Of a stretch of 64,000 bases of DNA, positions 1-11,800 are shown piece after piece. Location: positions 606,669-670,668 of the forward strand of contig KZ627156.1 in assembly GCA_002917775.1 (NCBI GenBank), in the 5' to 3' direction. The notes under the pieces are model-generated. The model ran no database searches. It was not told the origin of the DNA and worked only from the letters and a program-made list of their open reading frames with translations. Each line of letters begins with the position of its first letter. The stretch's first letter is position 1. The DNA comes from Glaciozyma antarctica PI12 (Eukaryota; Basidiomycota; Microbotryomycetes; Kriegeriales; Camptobasidiaceae). The position numbers were made by a program, and so were the translations under genes.

Positions 1-2830
1 CTGGACCGTCTTTCCGAGACCCTGTCGTCGAGTGGGTGAGCGGGGGACGCAACGCGACGCTTGAAAGAACGTACCATCTCGTCGGCGAGGATACCGTTGA
101 TGCCTTGCTCGTACAGGTTGGCGAGCCAGTTGAGTCCCTTGAGCTGGTACTCCTTGAGCGTGCACGTGAGGAGCTTGGGCTGGGTGACTTGGACGTCGCC
201 GTTCATCGAAGTCGGGTTCTGGAAGTTCATGTCCTCCGAGTCGACTGGGGAGACACGTGTGAGCACGTCAAAAGTGGAAGGACCGACGAAAGACTCACAG
301 TTCAGACCTTGCGCGGCCTTGGCTGAAGCAGCAACTCCACCTTCGCCAGCAGCAGCATCGAACGCGGCAGCGGCGTTCTTGGCAGCGTCGACGGCAGCCT
401 GAGCGTTCCGACGAGCGTGCTGAGCCACGTTGTCTTCGTCGTCTAGGCGAAAGCGCGGCGTCAGAACAATCAAGCTCGAGGCGATGGAGGAAAGGACTCA
501 CCGATGTCAAAGTCGAGCTCCTTGAGCTCGGCACCAGCAGGAGCATCGCCGGCAGCGATGGCGGCGAGGAGAGACGCGCTTTTCTGGGGAACGGGAGCGG
601 GGGCGGCCCCAGCAGTGTCGGCCGAATCTTCCGCTTCGCTCGCTGCAGCAGGAATGCGTCAGTGGGGCTCGCTGACGACGAGAACGGCGAAAACCGACTC
701 TTGATCTTGTTGCCAACAAAGTGAGAGTAGAGCTCGGTCTGGGTGATGAGGAAGTTAAGCTTGCGAGCAGCGCGCTTCGCCTCGCGCACTTCCTCCTCCT
801 TCTTCGCCTTGTCGAGCGCCTCCTTCTCGGCCTTCTTGCGCGACTCGCGTTCCTTCTTCTCGTTGCCCTTCATGAAGACCAGCATCTGCAGAGCGCGGTC
901 AGCACGGGCGCAACGCAAGACGGGAACGGACTTACCTCGCGCATGACCTTCTTCGCGCGAGTCTGAACGTCCTTGACTCCCTTGGTCCTCTGCGCCGCAC
1001 GACGAGCTTCGCGAGCAACGATTGTCGAAAGCCGCTTGGAGAAGAAGAGTCGACTCGAGGTACTTTGTTGAGCGACGCGGATAGCCTGCAGGATCGACGC
1101 GATCAGTACGAGCTGCAACCGCGACGAAGTGAAACTGGCGTACTTTCGGAATGTCCCTCTTCGCAATCTGCGTCCACACCCTCCTCTCGTGCTCCTCGAT
1201 CACCCTCCACCGCTTCGTCGCAAGGACCTTGGGGTTCCGACTCCCCTTGCCCGTCATCGGCAAATCCTCGTCGCCCTCGTCGCCCTCCTCCCCTGCATAA
1301 TCGTCCATCTCTCCCTGCTCAGGCGGGTAGCCATAGTGCGGTCCAGGGTAACCGTGCGGAGGACCGTAGGCGTGATCGCCTGGCCCTCCGTAGCCGGGGG
1401 GAGGAGGGTAGGGCGTGAAGGGGATGTGCTGGCCGTGCGAGTCGTAGTATTGGCCGTCGGGACCGACGTAGGCGTCAGGAGGGAGGGCGACGGGAGGAGG
1501 GTAGGGGTAGGGGTAGGGAGCGTAGGGAGGGCCGGGAGGGTAGTAGCCGTGGGGAGGTGCGCCGTAGCCATAGTCGTAGCCACCCGATTGGCGAGGACGA
1601 GCCTTGCTCTTCGACGAGCGAGAGCGCGACGGGCCGGGTTCCTGGTACTCGCCTTCGAGCTCGTCCAGCTCGTCGAAGTCGGTCTCGGTGTAGCGGCCAA
1701 AGCCACCGCCGAGTCCGCTGAGCGCCTTCGCCGCCTCCTCCTCGAGTGCTGATCCCTCCGTCCTCCGCTTCTTCCTCGCTCCCCGTCCCTCCGCCGCTCC
1801 CAACAGCTCGTCTTCGAGTTCGCGCGCCTTGGCAAGAGCTTCCTCGCGATCGCGCTGCTGCTTCTCGAGCAGAATCTTGTCCTCCGCCTCGCGCTCCTCA
1901 GGCGTCAACGCCGCCTTGCGCTCCGCCTCCTGAATCTTGGCGAGCCTAGCCTCCTCCGCCCTAGCCCTCCTCGACTCGTCCTCGCGCTCCTTCTTTGCGC
2001 GATCCTCGTCGCGCTTCTTCCTCGACGCCTCCCTCTGCTTCCTCAGACGCTCCTCCTTGTCCTTCTCCTTCGCAAGCCGCTTCTCCTCCTCCCGTTCCGC
2101 TCGCGTCGCAGCCTCATGCTCCTCCTTGATACGGTTCTCCTCCTCGACGCGCAGCTCGACCAGTCGAACCTCCTTGCGTTCGCGCATCTCGACGATCCGC
2201 TTCTCGCTCGTCTCGACGACCCTAGCCGCCGTAACAAACTTGCGGCTCTGCTCGTTCGCCTCCCAATCCTCCTCGACCACCTGCTTCTTGGCGTGCAGGG
2301 CGAGGACGTAGCTTTGCAGCGGGTCGCGCCAGATGTGCGCCGTCGCGCGAAGGAGTCCGCCGCCTTCTTCGTCCGAATCGACCGCCTCGTCCTCGCCCAT
2401 ACCGTTCGGAGCGCGAGGGAGGTACTGGCCGTTGGAAGGCCGGCCAGAGTTCGAGAAGGCTGCGTCGTACGCCATGTTGCCGTCGAGAGACCCGCCGTTC
2501 GCGGCGAGCATCGCTTGCTGGTCTTCGTAGAGCTCGTCGGCGTAACGCTTCGGGCGGGTCGATTGGCGGGACGACTGAGTGGCGATACCGTGTCAGCTCC
2601 GTCCACCCGGAATGTGAAGAAGGGAAGGGGACGCACTCGTCGAGCTAGGCCGTCGGGGTCATCGTCCACGAGGAAGGCGGCAGCAGCACGTCGACGGGCG
2701 CTTCTTGTGCGAGCGGGCGCGCGAAGTGGAACCAGAGCACGACGCTACGGGGGTCCCTGCCACCGAGTCGGTCCCAGTCGATCCTGGCGTGCCTGGTCCG
2801 GAGCCGTGATTGAGGAGATGGGACAAGGAC
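1..2830 (-). CDS. INO80: INO80 chromatin-remodelling ATPase, N-terminal part (runs off the left edge)
   Basis: Catalytic subunit of the nuclear INO80 complex, which slides nucleosomes and exchanges H2A.Z. The start at about 2830 gives [12 protein letters not shown]. It is followed by a disordered, charged coiled-coil region and a Pro/Tyr/Gly-rich stretch (about 1300-1600). The DBINO domain lies at about 720-1240 ([39 protein letters not shown]). The SNF2 domain begins near the edge: [19 protein letters not shown], then ILADEM and, after an intron at 22-74, the Walker A piece GLGKTVQ at 1-21. Another clear intron is 245-298. The rest of the ATPase is outside the window. The first exon changes frame near 2686-2692 (KKRPST, then AAAFLVDDD one frame over), so the N-terminus needs checking. 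DBINO plus this SNF2 start makes INO80 near certain. Confidence 0.93.
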
Positions 2831-3636
2831 ATGCCGAGCGATGAGGAGGGGGTGGGCGTGAGCTTTTAAGCGTAGGGGTGTGAGGGTGGCAGGAGGTGGC
2901 GGAAGATCTGGGTGGGGAGCTAGCTGTTAGTTCCTGTGATCCTCCTGCGCAGAGACGAGGCGCGACCTGGAGGAGAGGCTCACCTTGGTGATGAGAGTAC
3001 TGGCTCTGTGGGCGGATGGGATCCCCTTGAAGAGCGAGTGGCGTGGCGGAAGGGAGAGGGTCCCGCTGTGCTCGCGCACGTAGGCTTGAGAGAGGTGACC
3101 GACGAGGGATACCAGGTGGGTCTCTCTGGGCGGAGAGCGAGGGCGACGGGGTGTTCGAGTGGTGAGCGCCTTTCCCAGCGATGGGCGAGTGGGAGAGGGG
3201 GAGTGGTGGTCAAGACGAGAAGGAGCCAGCGCCCGCCGAGTCCCCACTCCGTTCGACCCAGCAGCTCTCGCTCGAAAGGGCCTGCTGCCAGGGCCTTCCG
3301 CTGGGCGGGCGACTTCCTTCCTCTCCTCTCTGGTCTTAGGGCCTGGGATTCGAGTGCTATAGTATCTACAACAGCGTACTTCTTGGTGCAGAAGGAAGGC
3401 TGCTCGTTGAGGCGATCGATACGCGAGCTCCAGGCGCAGCAGGCTGAACGTATGCGTGGCCTCATCTCGACGACCATGTCCTTGCTCTCTCGTACACGAG
3501 AAAGTGTCTGGATTACGACGGTCCCTGAGCTCCTCGACTTGGAAGGAAACGAGACGAAGGAGGCAGGCCTGTTTCGCGAGTCCTGGAAGCACCTCCGCAC
3601 CGACGAACACGCGAACCTCAAGCTTCAATGCACCTC
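2831..3636. other. Intergenic: INO80 leader and RFC4 3' flank
   Basis: No convincing gene in about 800 bp. Open frames on both strands reach 213-257 codons but overlap each other, show no recognisable domain and reflect the GC-rich composition. On the minus strand at about 2925-2977 there is a plausible 5'-UTR intron of INO80 (CAAG then GTGAGC as donor, TAACAG as acceptor). Confidence 0.5.
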
Positions 3637-5070
3637 CTACGCCCTCGGAACAAACAACTCAGGCTTCATGCTGAGCTTACAAAGCCTCGCCAGCAGTCCG
3701 CCAAGCTGAACGACCGTGCTCACGCCCTCGAGGATGCGCATGTGCGTGAATCCAATCTCCTGCTCTCGCGCATCAGCTCTGCGCCACCCGCGCGACGGTA
3801 AAGCAAACGCACCTTGATAAACTCCAGCTTCGTGTACTCGGCAATCGCGTCCATTCCCTTGACGACGCGGAACAACGTCGTGACGATGTCGACCGCAGCG
3901 TATCCCTGCCTCCAAAGGTCTTCGAGCTTGCTCATCGCATTATCGATATCGCCCTTGATGCAGCTGTTGATGAGCGCCTGGACCTTGACGGGGTGCGGCT
4001 GGTCGCAGACTTTAAAGACCTCCTCGGCACCGACAAAGTTGAAGCCGCTGTAGGTCGATTGGAGGTTGTTGACCGCTTGACGCATGTCGCCTTCCGAGGT
4101 GAAGATGAGCGCCGTGAGACCGGCTTCATTGTGCGGGACCTGTGATTGTGCTTAGTAGGAGAAGCGGGAGTAGAGAAAGAGACGAACGTTCTCGAGCTCG
4201 CAGATCTCCAGCAGCCTCTTCAAGAGCTCCTGGTCGCTCAAACGCGAGTAACGAAGAATGGCGCAACGACTCTGAATCGGCTCGATAATCTTGTTGCTCT
4301 GGTTGCAGGCGAATGCGAACCGAGTCGTGTTCGAGTAAATTTCCATCGTGCGGCGGAGAGCTTGCTGAGCTCCCGAGGTCATCGAGTCGGCTTCGTCGAG
4401 AATGACAAGCTTGTGGCGGCCCTGAGGCAGAGTGACCTTCTTCTGCGCGAACGTCTTGATACGGTTGCGGACGACGTCGATACCACTGCGAGTCGCGACA
4501 GGCGATCAGCTCCTCCTCCGCCTCACCTAGCACGAAGACGTACCGCTCGTCGGACGCGTTGAGCTCCAGCACTCCCTCCTTGTAGTTGTCGCCCAGCAAT
4601 GCCCTCGCCAACGCCAAAATGCTCGTTGTCTTTCCGATTCCAGGAGACCCCTGCCCGACCAGCACGCGTCAGCTTCCCCTCTACGTCCTTGTCTCGGGAC
4701 TGCTGCTCACGGAGATGATGATGTGAGGGCAGTTACCATCCCTCGCAATAACTTTCAGGCGCTCGATAGTCTCCACGTTGCCCACAATGTCGCCGAGCGT
4801 TCTCGGTCGGTGCTGTGGAAGGCGCGAGCGGTCAGCTGGGATGCGGCGCACGGGAGCAGGAAAGAGAGCACACCTTCTCTACCCTGTTTCAGCGCCAGTT
4901 CGTCAGCTCCTGTGGGTCAACGCGCGAGACGAGAGGGCGTACCAAGGCAGCTCGTACGCGACTGGGTCCTCTGCTCCGTTCCCGTTCGCAGGACCCTTCC
5001 CCTTGGCTCCACCGAACATGGCTGCTGGAGGTGCTTTTGCGCTGCCGGATCCTGAAGCTACGGCGGACAT
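3637..5070 (-). CDS. RFC4: Replication factor C small subunit (yeast Rfc4 / human RFC2)
   Basis: AAA+ subunit of the clamp loader that opens PCNA and loads it at primer-template junctions; also part of the Rad24, Ctf18 and Elg1 loaders. Starts [20 protein letters not shown]; then [15 protein letters not shown], Walker [11 protein letters not shown] (interrupted by an intron at about 4656-4715), [10 protein letters not shown], Walker [13 protein letters not shown] motif [10 protein letters not shown], sensor 2 [16 protein letters not shown], and the C-terminal collar ending [18 protein letters not shown]. About six introns. The reading frame is consistent throughout, and the length (about 360 aa) is normal. 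The spacing and sequence around [10 protein letters not shown] match the Rfc4/human RFC2 subfamily rather than Rfc2, Rfc3 or Rfc5. It is divergent from ALG14 with an 88-bp gap. Confidence 0.95.
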
Positions 5071-5158
5071 CTCGAGTGAAGTGGAGAAAAGAAAGACGCG
5101 ACAGACAAAAGGAGCTCTTCCGTCGAGTCGCGGCTCTTGCTCCGCTCCTCACCCACCA
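5071..5158. promoter_or_regulatory. Divergent promoter RFC4 / ALG14
   Basis: 88 bp between two start codons facing apart. It contains ACGCGA at 5096-5101, close to the ACGCGT MCB element that drives G1/S genes such as RFC subunits in ascomycete yeasts. That role here is inference from one site. Confidence 0.45.
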
Positions 5159-6042
5159 ATGCCGCAAGGCAGCTGGCTTCGTCATCTGCTCTATGCGGTA
5201 TCGTCTCCGGTACTGGTCGTGACCCTCTTCGTCCTCCGTGCCCTGGTCGTGATCCACCGGACCCACTCCCCCTCTCGACCACGTCCCCGACGCTCCAAGG
5301 ACGACACAGCAGCGCTCGCCATCTTCCTGGGCTCTGGTGCGTGCAGAACCATGGATCTACACTGCTCGTCTAACCATGTTGGTCTCCAGGAGGGCACACG
5401 GCGGAGATGATGCGTCTCGTCGAGGGAGTCGACTGGACTCGCTACTCCAAGCGAATCTACATTGTCTCCTCCGGCGACTCTCTGAGCGAGAGAAAAGCCC
5501 TCTCCCTCGAGCAGCGTATCTCCTTCGGCTCCGTACGTTCTCCCTCCTCTCCAATCGCCCGTACTAACCCGTCATCCCAGTTCTCCCTCCTTCGCATCCC
5601 TCGCGCTCGCCATGTCCACCAATCCTACCTCACCTCCCCCTTCACGACACTCTATTCTCTCTCCTACTGCTTCTTCCACATCTCCCTCCGACCCCTCTTT
5701 CTCCCGGAACGCGTCTTCGCAGACCTCATCCTCCTCAACGGACCAGGAAGCTGCGTCCCCATCGCTCTCTCCTCCTTCCTCCCCCGCGTAAGTCTTTTCC
5801 GAAATCCTCCCCGTATATACTAACTGATTCATGAGCAGATTCTAGGCCTCCCCTCCCCCTCCCTCATCTACATCGAATCCCTCGCACGAACGCGCAGGCT
5901 CTCCCTCTCGGCGGTCCTCGTTCGGCCGCTCGTCGATCGATTTTTCGTGCAATGGGAGACGCTGAAAGACAGTTTGGAGAAGGTGGGCGAGGAGAGGTGG
6001 AGGATGAAGGCTAGGGTCGAATTCGAGGGGTGGTTGGTGTGA
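5159..6042 (+). CDS. ALG14: ALG14, membrane anchor of UDP-GlcNAc transferase
   Basis: Recruits soluble Alg13 to the ER membrane, where the pair adds the second GlcNAc to dolichol-PP-GlcNAc, the second step of N-glycan precursor synthesis. Starts MPQGSWLRHLLYAVSS with one N-terminal membrane segment. Then LGSGGHTAEMM (the Gly-rich GT28-like loop, split by the intron at 5337-5389), IYIVSSGDSLS, LLRIPRARHVHQSY, LILLNGPGSCVPIA, LIYIESLARTRRLSLS and DRFFVQWETL, all hallmarks of the family. Further introns at 5533-5580 and 5788-5838. Ends GWLV. Frame intact, about 240 aa, normal for the family. Confidence 0.94.
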
Positions 6043-6406
6043 GGTGAGTGCGTTTAAATGAGGGTGATGAGAGCAGGTCTGACAGGCTGCTTCCGGCTTT
6101 TAGGCTTGGTACGCTATGTTGTAGAACCGACCAGACTCTGGTCGTACTCGCCCATGAATCGAGAAGCTATCCAGTGCGTCCTTCCTTCGCTCAGAGGTCT
6201 CGCCTGCTGACTTGCACGCCTCAGCTCTTTAAACGAGGACCGAAAGACCCGTCAGCTACCAACGACGGGATCATTAATTAGGAAGGCCGGTGGATAGTGG
6301 CGGTAGAGGTGGGAGGTTTGAGCAGTAGTAGATCAGCTCGCACCGCAGCAGCAACCAGACGCTTCGCAACCCCCATCCTCGCAATCTTTCTGCTAAATCA
6401 TCTCAT
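6043..6406. other. Convergent intergenic region, no gene seen
   Basis: 3' flanks of ALG14 (+) and the mitochondrial protein (-). Open frames of 74-77 codons on the plus strand have no recognisable features and no splice structure. CTGAC-AG-like sequences near 6080-6105 could mark a 3'-UTR intron of ALG14. Confidence 0.4.
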
Positions 6407-7845
6407 TCACTTCTGCTCGACTCCCAACAAAGCCCTCTCCAGCCCTTCCCAGTCCTCGCACCAAGCTCCCTTCGGATCGTTTATCTTCCCACTCGGTCCC
6501 CTCCGCACCGCAAGGCTGTAACTCGCCCGATCTCCCTGGATAATGATAGGAGAGTGAGAGGAGCCACTGGCACCCCATGCGCGAGACTTGGGAGCGCGGG
6601 GAGGGGCGATAAGCGTGCGGCGGAGGGAGGCAAGTCGGGTGGCGAGGAACTGCGGCAAGGGGTCAGTGGTGCGCTGGAAAGGAGAGGGGGGACGTACGCC
6701 GCTTTTAGGAGCTGAAGCAGGCTTAGCAGCAGCGGAAGTAGGGTGGTAAGGCTGAGGGTGGTTCGAAAGCGGTCCGAGGAGGTAGATCTTTGAGAGGGGT
6801 ACGGTGCGGGCGGAGAGGAAGGGAAGGGAAGTGATGGGGGTGTGGATCCCGACGATTGATTCGCTCGGAAACTGAGCGCGGATCGTGGGGGCAAGAGGGC
6901 GGCGGAGGGTGAGCTTCGTGACGATGCGAGCGGGCGCTAGAGCTCCCCAGGAGACTATGCCGCAGGCGACGACGACGAAGCCTGACGCGAAGATGTAGCG
7001 CTTCCATGCTGGTGCCAGCTCGTACTCCTCGCTCTCCCTAACAGGCGAATGTAGGACGTGAGCGAACTTGGTCAAGAGGCGAGGAGAAAGACGCACTTGT
7101 TGTAGTCCGCAAGTCCGACTCGTGCGCTGTCCGCTCCGGTCAACGCGAAGACGGAGAACACGAAGCAGGCAGTGAGAACTAGAGGCGTGTTGAACGGTGC
7201 CTGAGCGGTGTAGATCGTCTCCTCCTCGCCAAAGTCGGCGTACTTGGCTCGCTCGAGAGCCTGCTGGCGTTCGGCGACAGAGGGGAAGGCGCGGGCTTCA
7301 ATCTCCGCCTCGGCAGCGAGCGGCGTTTGAGCAACAGCTGCTGCTGGTAAACGCCGTGCTAGTCAGTTTCCTCCGAGCTCCTCGTGTCCGCATCGCAACT
7401 CACCTGCTTGCGATCCCGAGCCTTCCTCATCCCTCCCGGTGACATGCACTCCCTCCGTGGGGTACAGGCGCTCACTCGCTCCAGCACCGGTCCCTCTTAA
7501 TCGCTCCTCCACCGCTTTCCCAGCCTGCACCTCCGCAGCCGGAGCTCCTCCCTCGAACAAACTCGTCGGCGCCGCCGCTTCCTCCCGAGCAACTGTGCTC
7601 TCCCCGGCTCCTTCATCGCGCCCGACCACGACGTCGTCCTTCCCGTACAGCCGTGAGCTTGCTCCTACGCCAGTACCTCGGAGAGCCTCGAGGGTTGCTG
7701 AGGGAGAGCGGAAGGGCTTCGGAGAGGGTTTGCCTTTTGCGCCAACGCGCGACTTGGAGGCTTTCGAGAGGAGGAGAGGGGAGGTGGAGATCTGTCGGCT
7801 GACGGAGGGTAGTCGGAGTCGGAGGAGCTGCCTTGGTTGAAGCAT
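6407..7845 (-). CDS. Predicted mitochondrial inner-membrane protein, two membrane segments (TMEM223-like?)
   Basis: Starts MLQPRQLLRLRLPSVSRQIS, a basic, acid-free presequence with an RQIS-type cleavage region, so mitochondrial import is likely. Residues 53-83 and 113-145 are an imperfect duplication (LRGTGVGASSRLYGKDD versus LRGTGAGASERLYPTEG, then GRDEG/GRDEE). After an intron at about 7346-7405 come two hydrophobic segments, PLVLTACFVFSVFALTGAD and YIFASGFVVVACGIVSWGA, separated by a charged loop (ADYNKESEEYELAPAWKR; intron at about 7040-7107), then a basic Pro/Ser-rich tail ending LERALLGVEQK. The hairpin recalls TMEM223/TMEM186 assembly factors, but I cannot prove membership. Gene real; function uncertain. 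Confidence 0.7.
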
Positions 7846-7961
7846 CTTGAGCGAGAGGTGTCGGGAGGAGAGCAGTGAGCGAGCGCGGGCCGCCCTCGTC
7901 CTCTTCGACTTTCCGACTGAGACTGGTCTTCTTCTCCTTCCACACGCTCCCTTTGAAAACG
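7846..7961. promoter_or_regulatory. Divergent promoter, mitochondrial protein / CAX4
   Basis: 116 bp between opposed start codons, so both genes must be driven from here. No distinct element recognised. Confidence 0.4.
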
Positions 7962-8747
7962 ATGGAACCAGCTCTACCACCACCACCGCCAGCCAAGCTG
8001 ACAGCCTCGACGATCCCCCTCCTCCTGCTCGGCAACACCCAGTTCCTCGTAACGACAGCAACAGCTCTCGCGATCCTCCACATCCGCACCGCTCACTCCC
8101 TTTATTTTGGAGTAGGAACCCTCGTAGCAGCCTTTACAGGTATTTCCTCTTCTATCGCCGCTCTCCAACGCTCGCTAACCTCCCCACCTCAGCCAAACTC
8201 CTAAAGCGCTTCATCCGCCAACCCCGTCCTGTCGGCGCGAAGAAGTTCGAACGCACCTATGGCATGCCCTCGACGCACTATCTCCTTCTTCGCCTTCTTC
8301 GGAATCTACCTCTCCCTCTCCTCCCTCCTCCTCCCGCTCCATCCTCGCGTCACCGACCTCCTCCCTTTCTGGTCCGCTCTCGGCGAGCTAGGGCAGCAGA
8401 CGATGCGAGTGGGAATGGCGGGAGTATGGCTAGCTGGAGCGGGGGCGGTGTGCTGGAGTCGCGTGAGGCTGGGACATCATACGCCTGCTCAGGTCCTCGT
8501 TGGCGCGTCGCTCGGGTCGGCGGTCGCGGTGGTTTGGCTGAGCTTATGGGTGGGGTTGAAGGAGGTTGGGGCGGTGAGAGAGGTTGAGGGAATGCCAGGG
8601 TGGCTATGGGATGGCTTGAAGGAGCAAGGGATTATTTGGGAGCGAGCGGTCGAGGACGCTATCTTTGCAGCTGTGGAGGGAGGGGGGGAGGCACTCAAGG
8701 CACTTAGAGGGTTCCCCGTCGTCGCGACAGGTGGAGATGAATTATGA
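7962..8747 (+). CDS. CAX4: Dolichyl-diphosphate phosphatase (PAP2 family), frame broken in this assembly
   Basis: ER enzyme that converts dolichyl diphosphate to dolichyl phosphate for recycling in N-glycosylation. Starts MEPALPPPPPAKLTAST. PAP2 motif 1 is KLLKRFIRQPRP, motif 2 YGMPSTH, motif 3 SRVRLGHHTPAQVLVG. The HTxxQV form of motif 3 is characteristic of DOLPP1/Cax4 rather than other PAP2 enzymes. Several membrane segments lie between. One intron at about 8140-8193 (AAFT then AKLL). Directly after the motif 2 histidine codon (8276-8278) the frame must shift by one base to continue as ISFFAFFGIYLSL, so the serine of PSxHS is missing and the ORF is broken. Everything downstream is well preserved, so sequence error is likelier than pseudogenisation. 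Confidence 0.85.
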
Positions 8748-8899
8748 TGGGGATTCAGGGATTGAGGGATTGAGGGGTGGGAGCAGATTGAGTTAGTCGA
8801 GAGGACGAGCTCGGAGTTCCGGAATCTGCTCCTTCCTCACTACGGGACGCTCAGGAGTCTTTCTAAGCACACCCCTCGATTCAAAAACCTCCCGACTAC

Positions 8900-11800
8900 T
8901 CAGTCCGCAAAGATGAGCGCCAGATCCTCCGCCAGATGCTTGTTGTCCTTGGATTGCCCGACTCCCAGCGCCCCATTGATTACGCGCGTCTTGCGCTCCT
9001 GCAGAGCGAGCATCTTGTCGTCGATACTAGGCGTGATGAGGAACCGTGTGACGAAGACTTCCTTGGTCTGACCAAAACGATGGATCCTGCGGAAGCTCGT
9101 TAGTGAAGCTCGACGACGACGAGAGGGGATGGGGGATGCGAGCGGACCTGTCGATCGCCTGCGAACGAGGTGGTCAGTGAAAGAGCGACGGCTGCGATTG
9201 CTTATTCGTACCTGATTCTCGATAGCCGCGTTCCACCACGCGTCCATCATGTAGCAGTCTAGGAGAGAACTTTGTCAACGCAGCCCGAAATCGCAAATCG
9301 CAGGTCTGCTCACGGTCAGCAGCAATCAGGTTCAGCCCTGTTCGACGAATTAGCGACCGTTTCGCCACATTAAGTATGGCGGAGCTCACCTGTGCCAGCG
9401 ACCTTGAGAGAAGCGAGGAGGATGCACGACTTGCTGCTCTTGGTGAACTTGTTGACGACCTGCTCTCGAGCTCGCTGCGACATCGATCCGTCGAGGCGAA
9501 CGTAGCTGCAGGAACTGCGTCAGCCGACTCCTCTGAAAGGCGGTAGCGGGGAGCGCACTTGAACCTCTCGCGATTCATCAGACGCTCGATGAGATCCAAG
9601 AAGCCCGTGAACTGCGAGACGAGGTACGTCAGGCTTTCTCCCGGCTTCGAGCATGCGTAACGGAACGCACCTGCGAGAATACGACCGCTTTGAGCGACGG
9701 ATCCTTATCCCTTGCCGCCTCGAGCGAGTTTTTGAGAGCCTCGAGCTTGGTCGAGGTCTTGAAGTCGTTCTTGAGCAGTCGGATCCCTCCGGCTTCCTCC
9801 ACACCAGGCGACGTCCTCGGCTCCTTCTCCTCCTCTGAATCATTCACATCCCCCATCTTGACATCCTCATGATCTTCGTACTCGTCGTCCGAATCGATCA
9901 CCTTCGCCTTCCCCTTCCCCTTGTCCTTCGACTTAACCGCGAGAGGGCTGATCTTCGCAGCGGTCGGCGGAGCTTCCTCTTCGTCCGACGAGTCGAGAAT
10001 GGTGAGGATCTCGTGCTGGGAGGAGGATGAGGGGCTGGAGGTCGAGACGGTGAAGGCGGGCTTCTTGGGCTTGCGACCGCGCTTGACCTCGAGGATATCT
10101 TCGACGTCGATGGGACCGACGTTGCAGGTCGGGCAGCGAGCCTGCGAAGGAGGAATCAGGGACGCGAAGGAGGAACGTAGGTAGCTGGGACAAACCTCCT
10201 CGCCCTTCTCCTCGCACTGGGTGAAGAAGCCAAGGATGCAGTCGCGGCAGCCGCTGTGCATGCACTTGGGAAGCAGGACAGGCGTATCGATAGGCTTGCG
10301 TTCACGTCATCAGCTCGCTTCTTCAGAGGCTTGCGAGAAGATACGCACCTCCATACAGACCACGCATTCCCCAGCCTCGACCTCGTCTGCGTTCTGCGAC
10401 GCGAGCAAGTCCTGCAACACCTGCGTCTGGTAGACATTGCTTCCCTCCCCTTTCCCATAGTTCCCGATAAGCTTCTTGATCGACTCGTCGTCGAGATCTC
10501 CCTCGAGGTCGGCTTTCGAGCGTCCCTTGAGCTTCTTCTTCTCCTCGAGGTTGTGTGCGAGGCGCGAGAGAACGAGTCCGGGGTGAAGCACGGCTTGGCG
10601 GAGGCGCATGAGGACTGGTTCGTCGAAACGTGAGCGACGCGGTGGCAAAGGAAGGACGGAGGACGGAGGACGTACTCGAGAAGATCGCAGTGACATTCTG
10701 AAGGACGGTTCCCTCGTGCTGGTAGCCAAGGAACTTGCTCTTTGCATTCTTGTAGATGGCCTGCAGGAGCGATGTCGTTAGCTTTGTTCGAGAAGAACGA
10801 GGAGCGGCGCGCACGTCGTAGATCTTGCGCTCCTCCGACGTGAAGGCGAGGTACTCGATCTTGACATGCTTCTCGGGCAGAGCGACGATGGGATTGCCGT
10901 CCTTGTCCTTCATCTTCTTCTCGCGTCGTAGCACTGAATGAGAGTAGGCTAAGTGGAAAGCGAGCGAGCGAACGTGCGGAGCGATCTCACGAATCGACTC
11001 GAGCACCACCTGAATGATCTCGATCGCTTTCGGATCCTTCTTCTCGAACGGAATCGTCACAAAGGTCCTGAAGAACGAGAAGTTGCCTGACGAACAAATA
11101 GGATCAGTGCTGGCGCAAGACGGAGACGAGCGACGTACCCCAAGGCTCGAGCTGGATGAAGTGAAGCAAGCTGTAGAGGTCCTCGAGTCGGCTGCGACAG
11201 CAGGTCAGCGAAGTCGCTCAGGAAATCAAGGTCTGCACGCACTTGACGATCGGTGTTCCTGTCAAGCACCAACGCCGCTCTCCACGCAGTGCATAGCTCG
11301 CCTTCGCGTTCTGCGTCGAGCGATTCTTGCAGGAATGAGCCTCGTCGAGAACTGGGGATGACGAAGTCAGCGCTGGAGGTAAATGAATGAGAGAGCCTTG
11401 CCTACCGATACGGAACCATTCGACTTCGTAGAGTCCCTTCTTCTTCTTCGGCTTGACCTTCGCTTTGCCCTTGCCCTTGACGTCGTCCTTTCCCGTCGCC
11501 TTCTTCTCCTCGGTGACTTCTCCGCCCCCGCTCTTCTTGAAATCCGAAACAAGAGTCCCATAACTGCATCCACACCGTCAGAACCTCGCCATAAGTCACG
11601 CACCGGTCGAACTTACCTCGTCACCACGACCTCGACCCCTCCCTCGATCTCCTCCTGAATCGACGTCCGATCCGCGCCGTAGTACATGAGCACGTTCATC
11701 CCACCCTTCGACGACCTCTGCAGCTCCTGGCACCACTGCGACAGCAGCGTCATCGGTGCGACGACGAGCGTTGCTCGCGGTGCGCCAGCCTTGAGCTTGC

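Noticed and set aside
1129-1752. 207-codon plus-strand frame antisense to INO80
   Set aside because: It lies over the Pro/Tyr-rich part of INO80 and is a product of codon bias on the other strand.
2936-3709. 257-codon open frame on the plus strand upstream of RFC4's 3' end
   Set aside because: It overlaps the RFC4 coding end and a 213-codon minus-strand frame, has no domain and lacks introns in an intron-rich genome; composition explains it.
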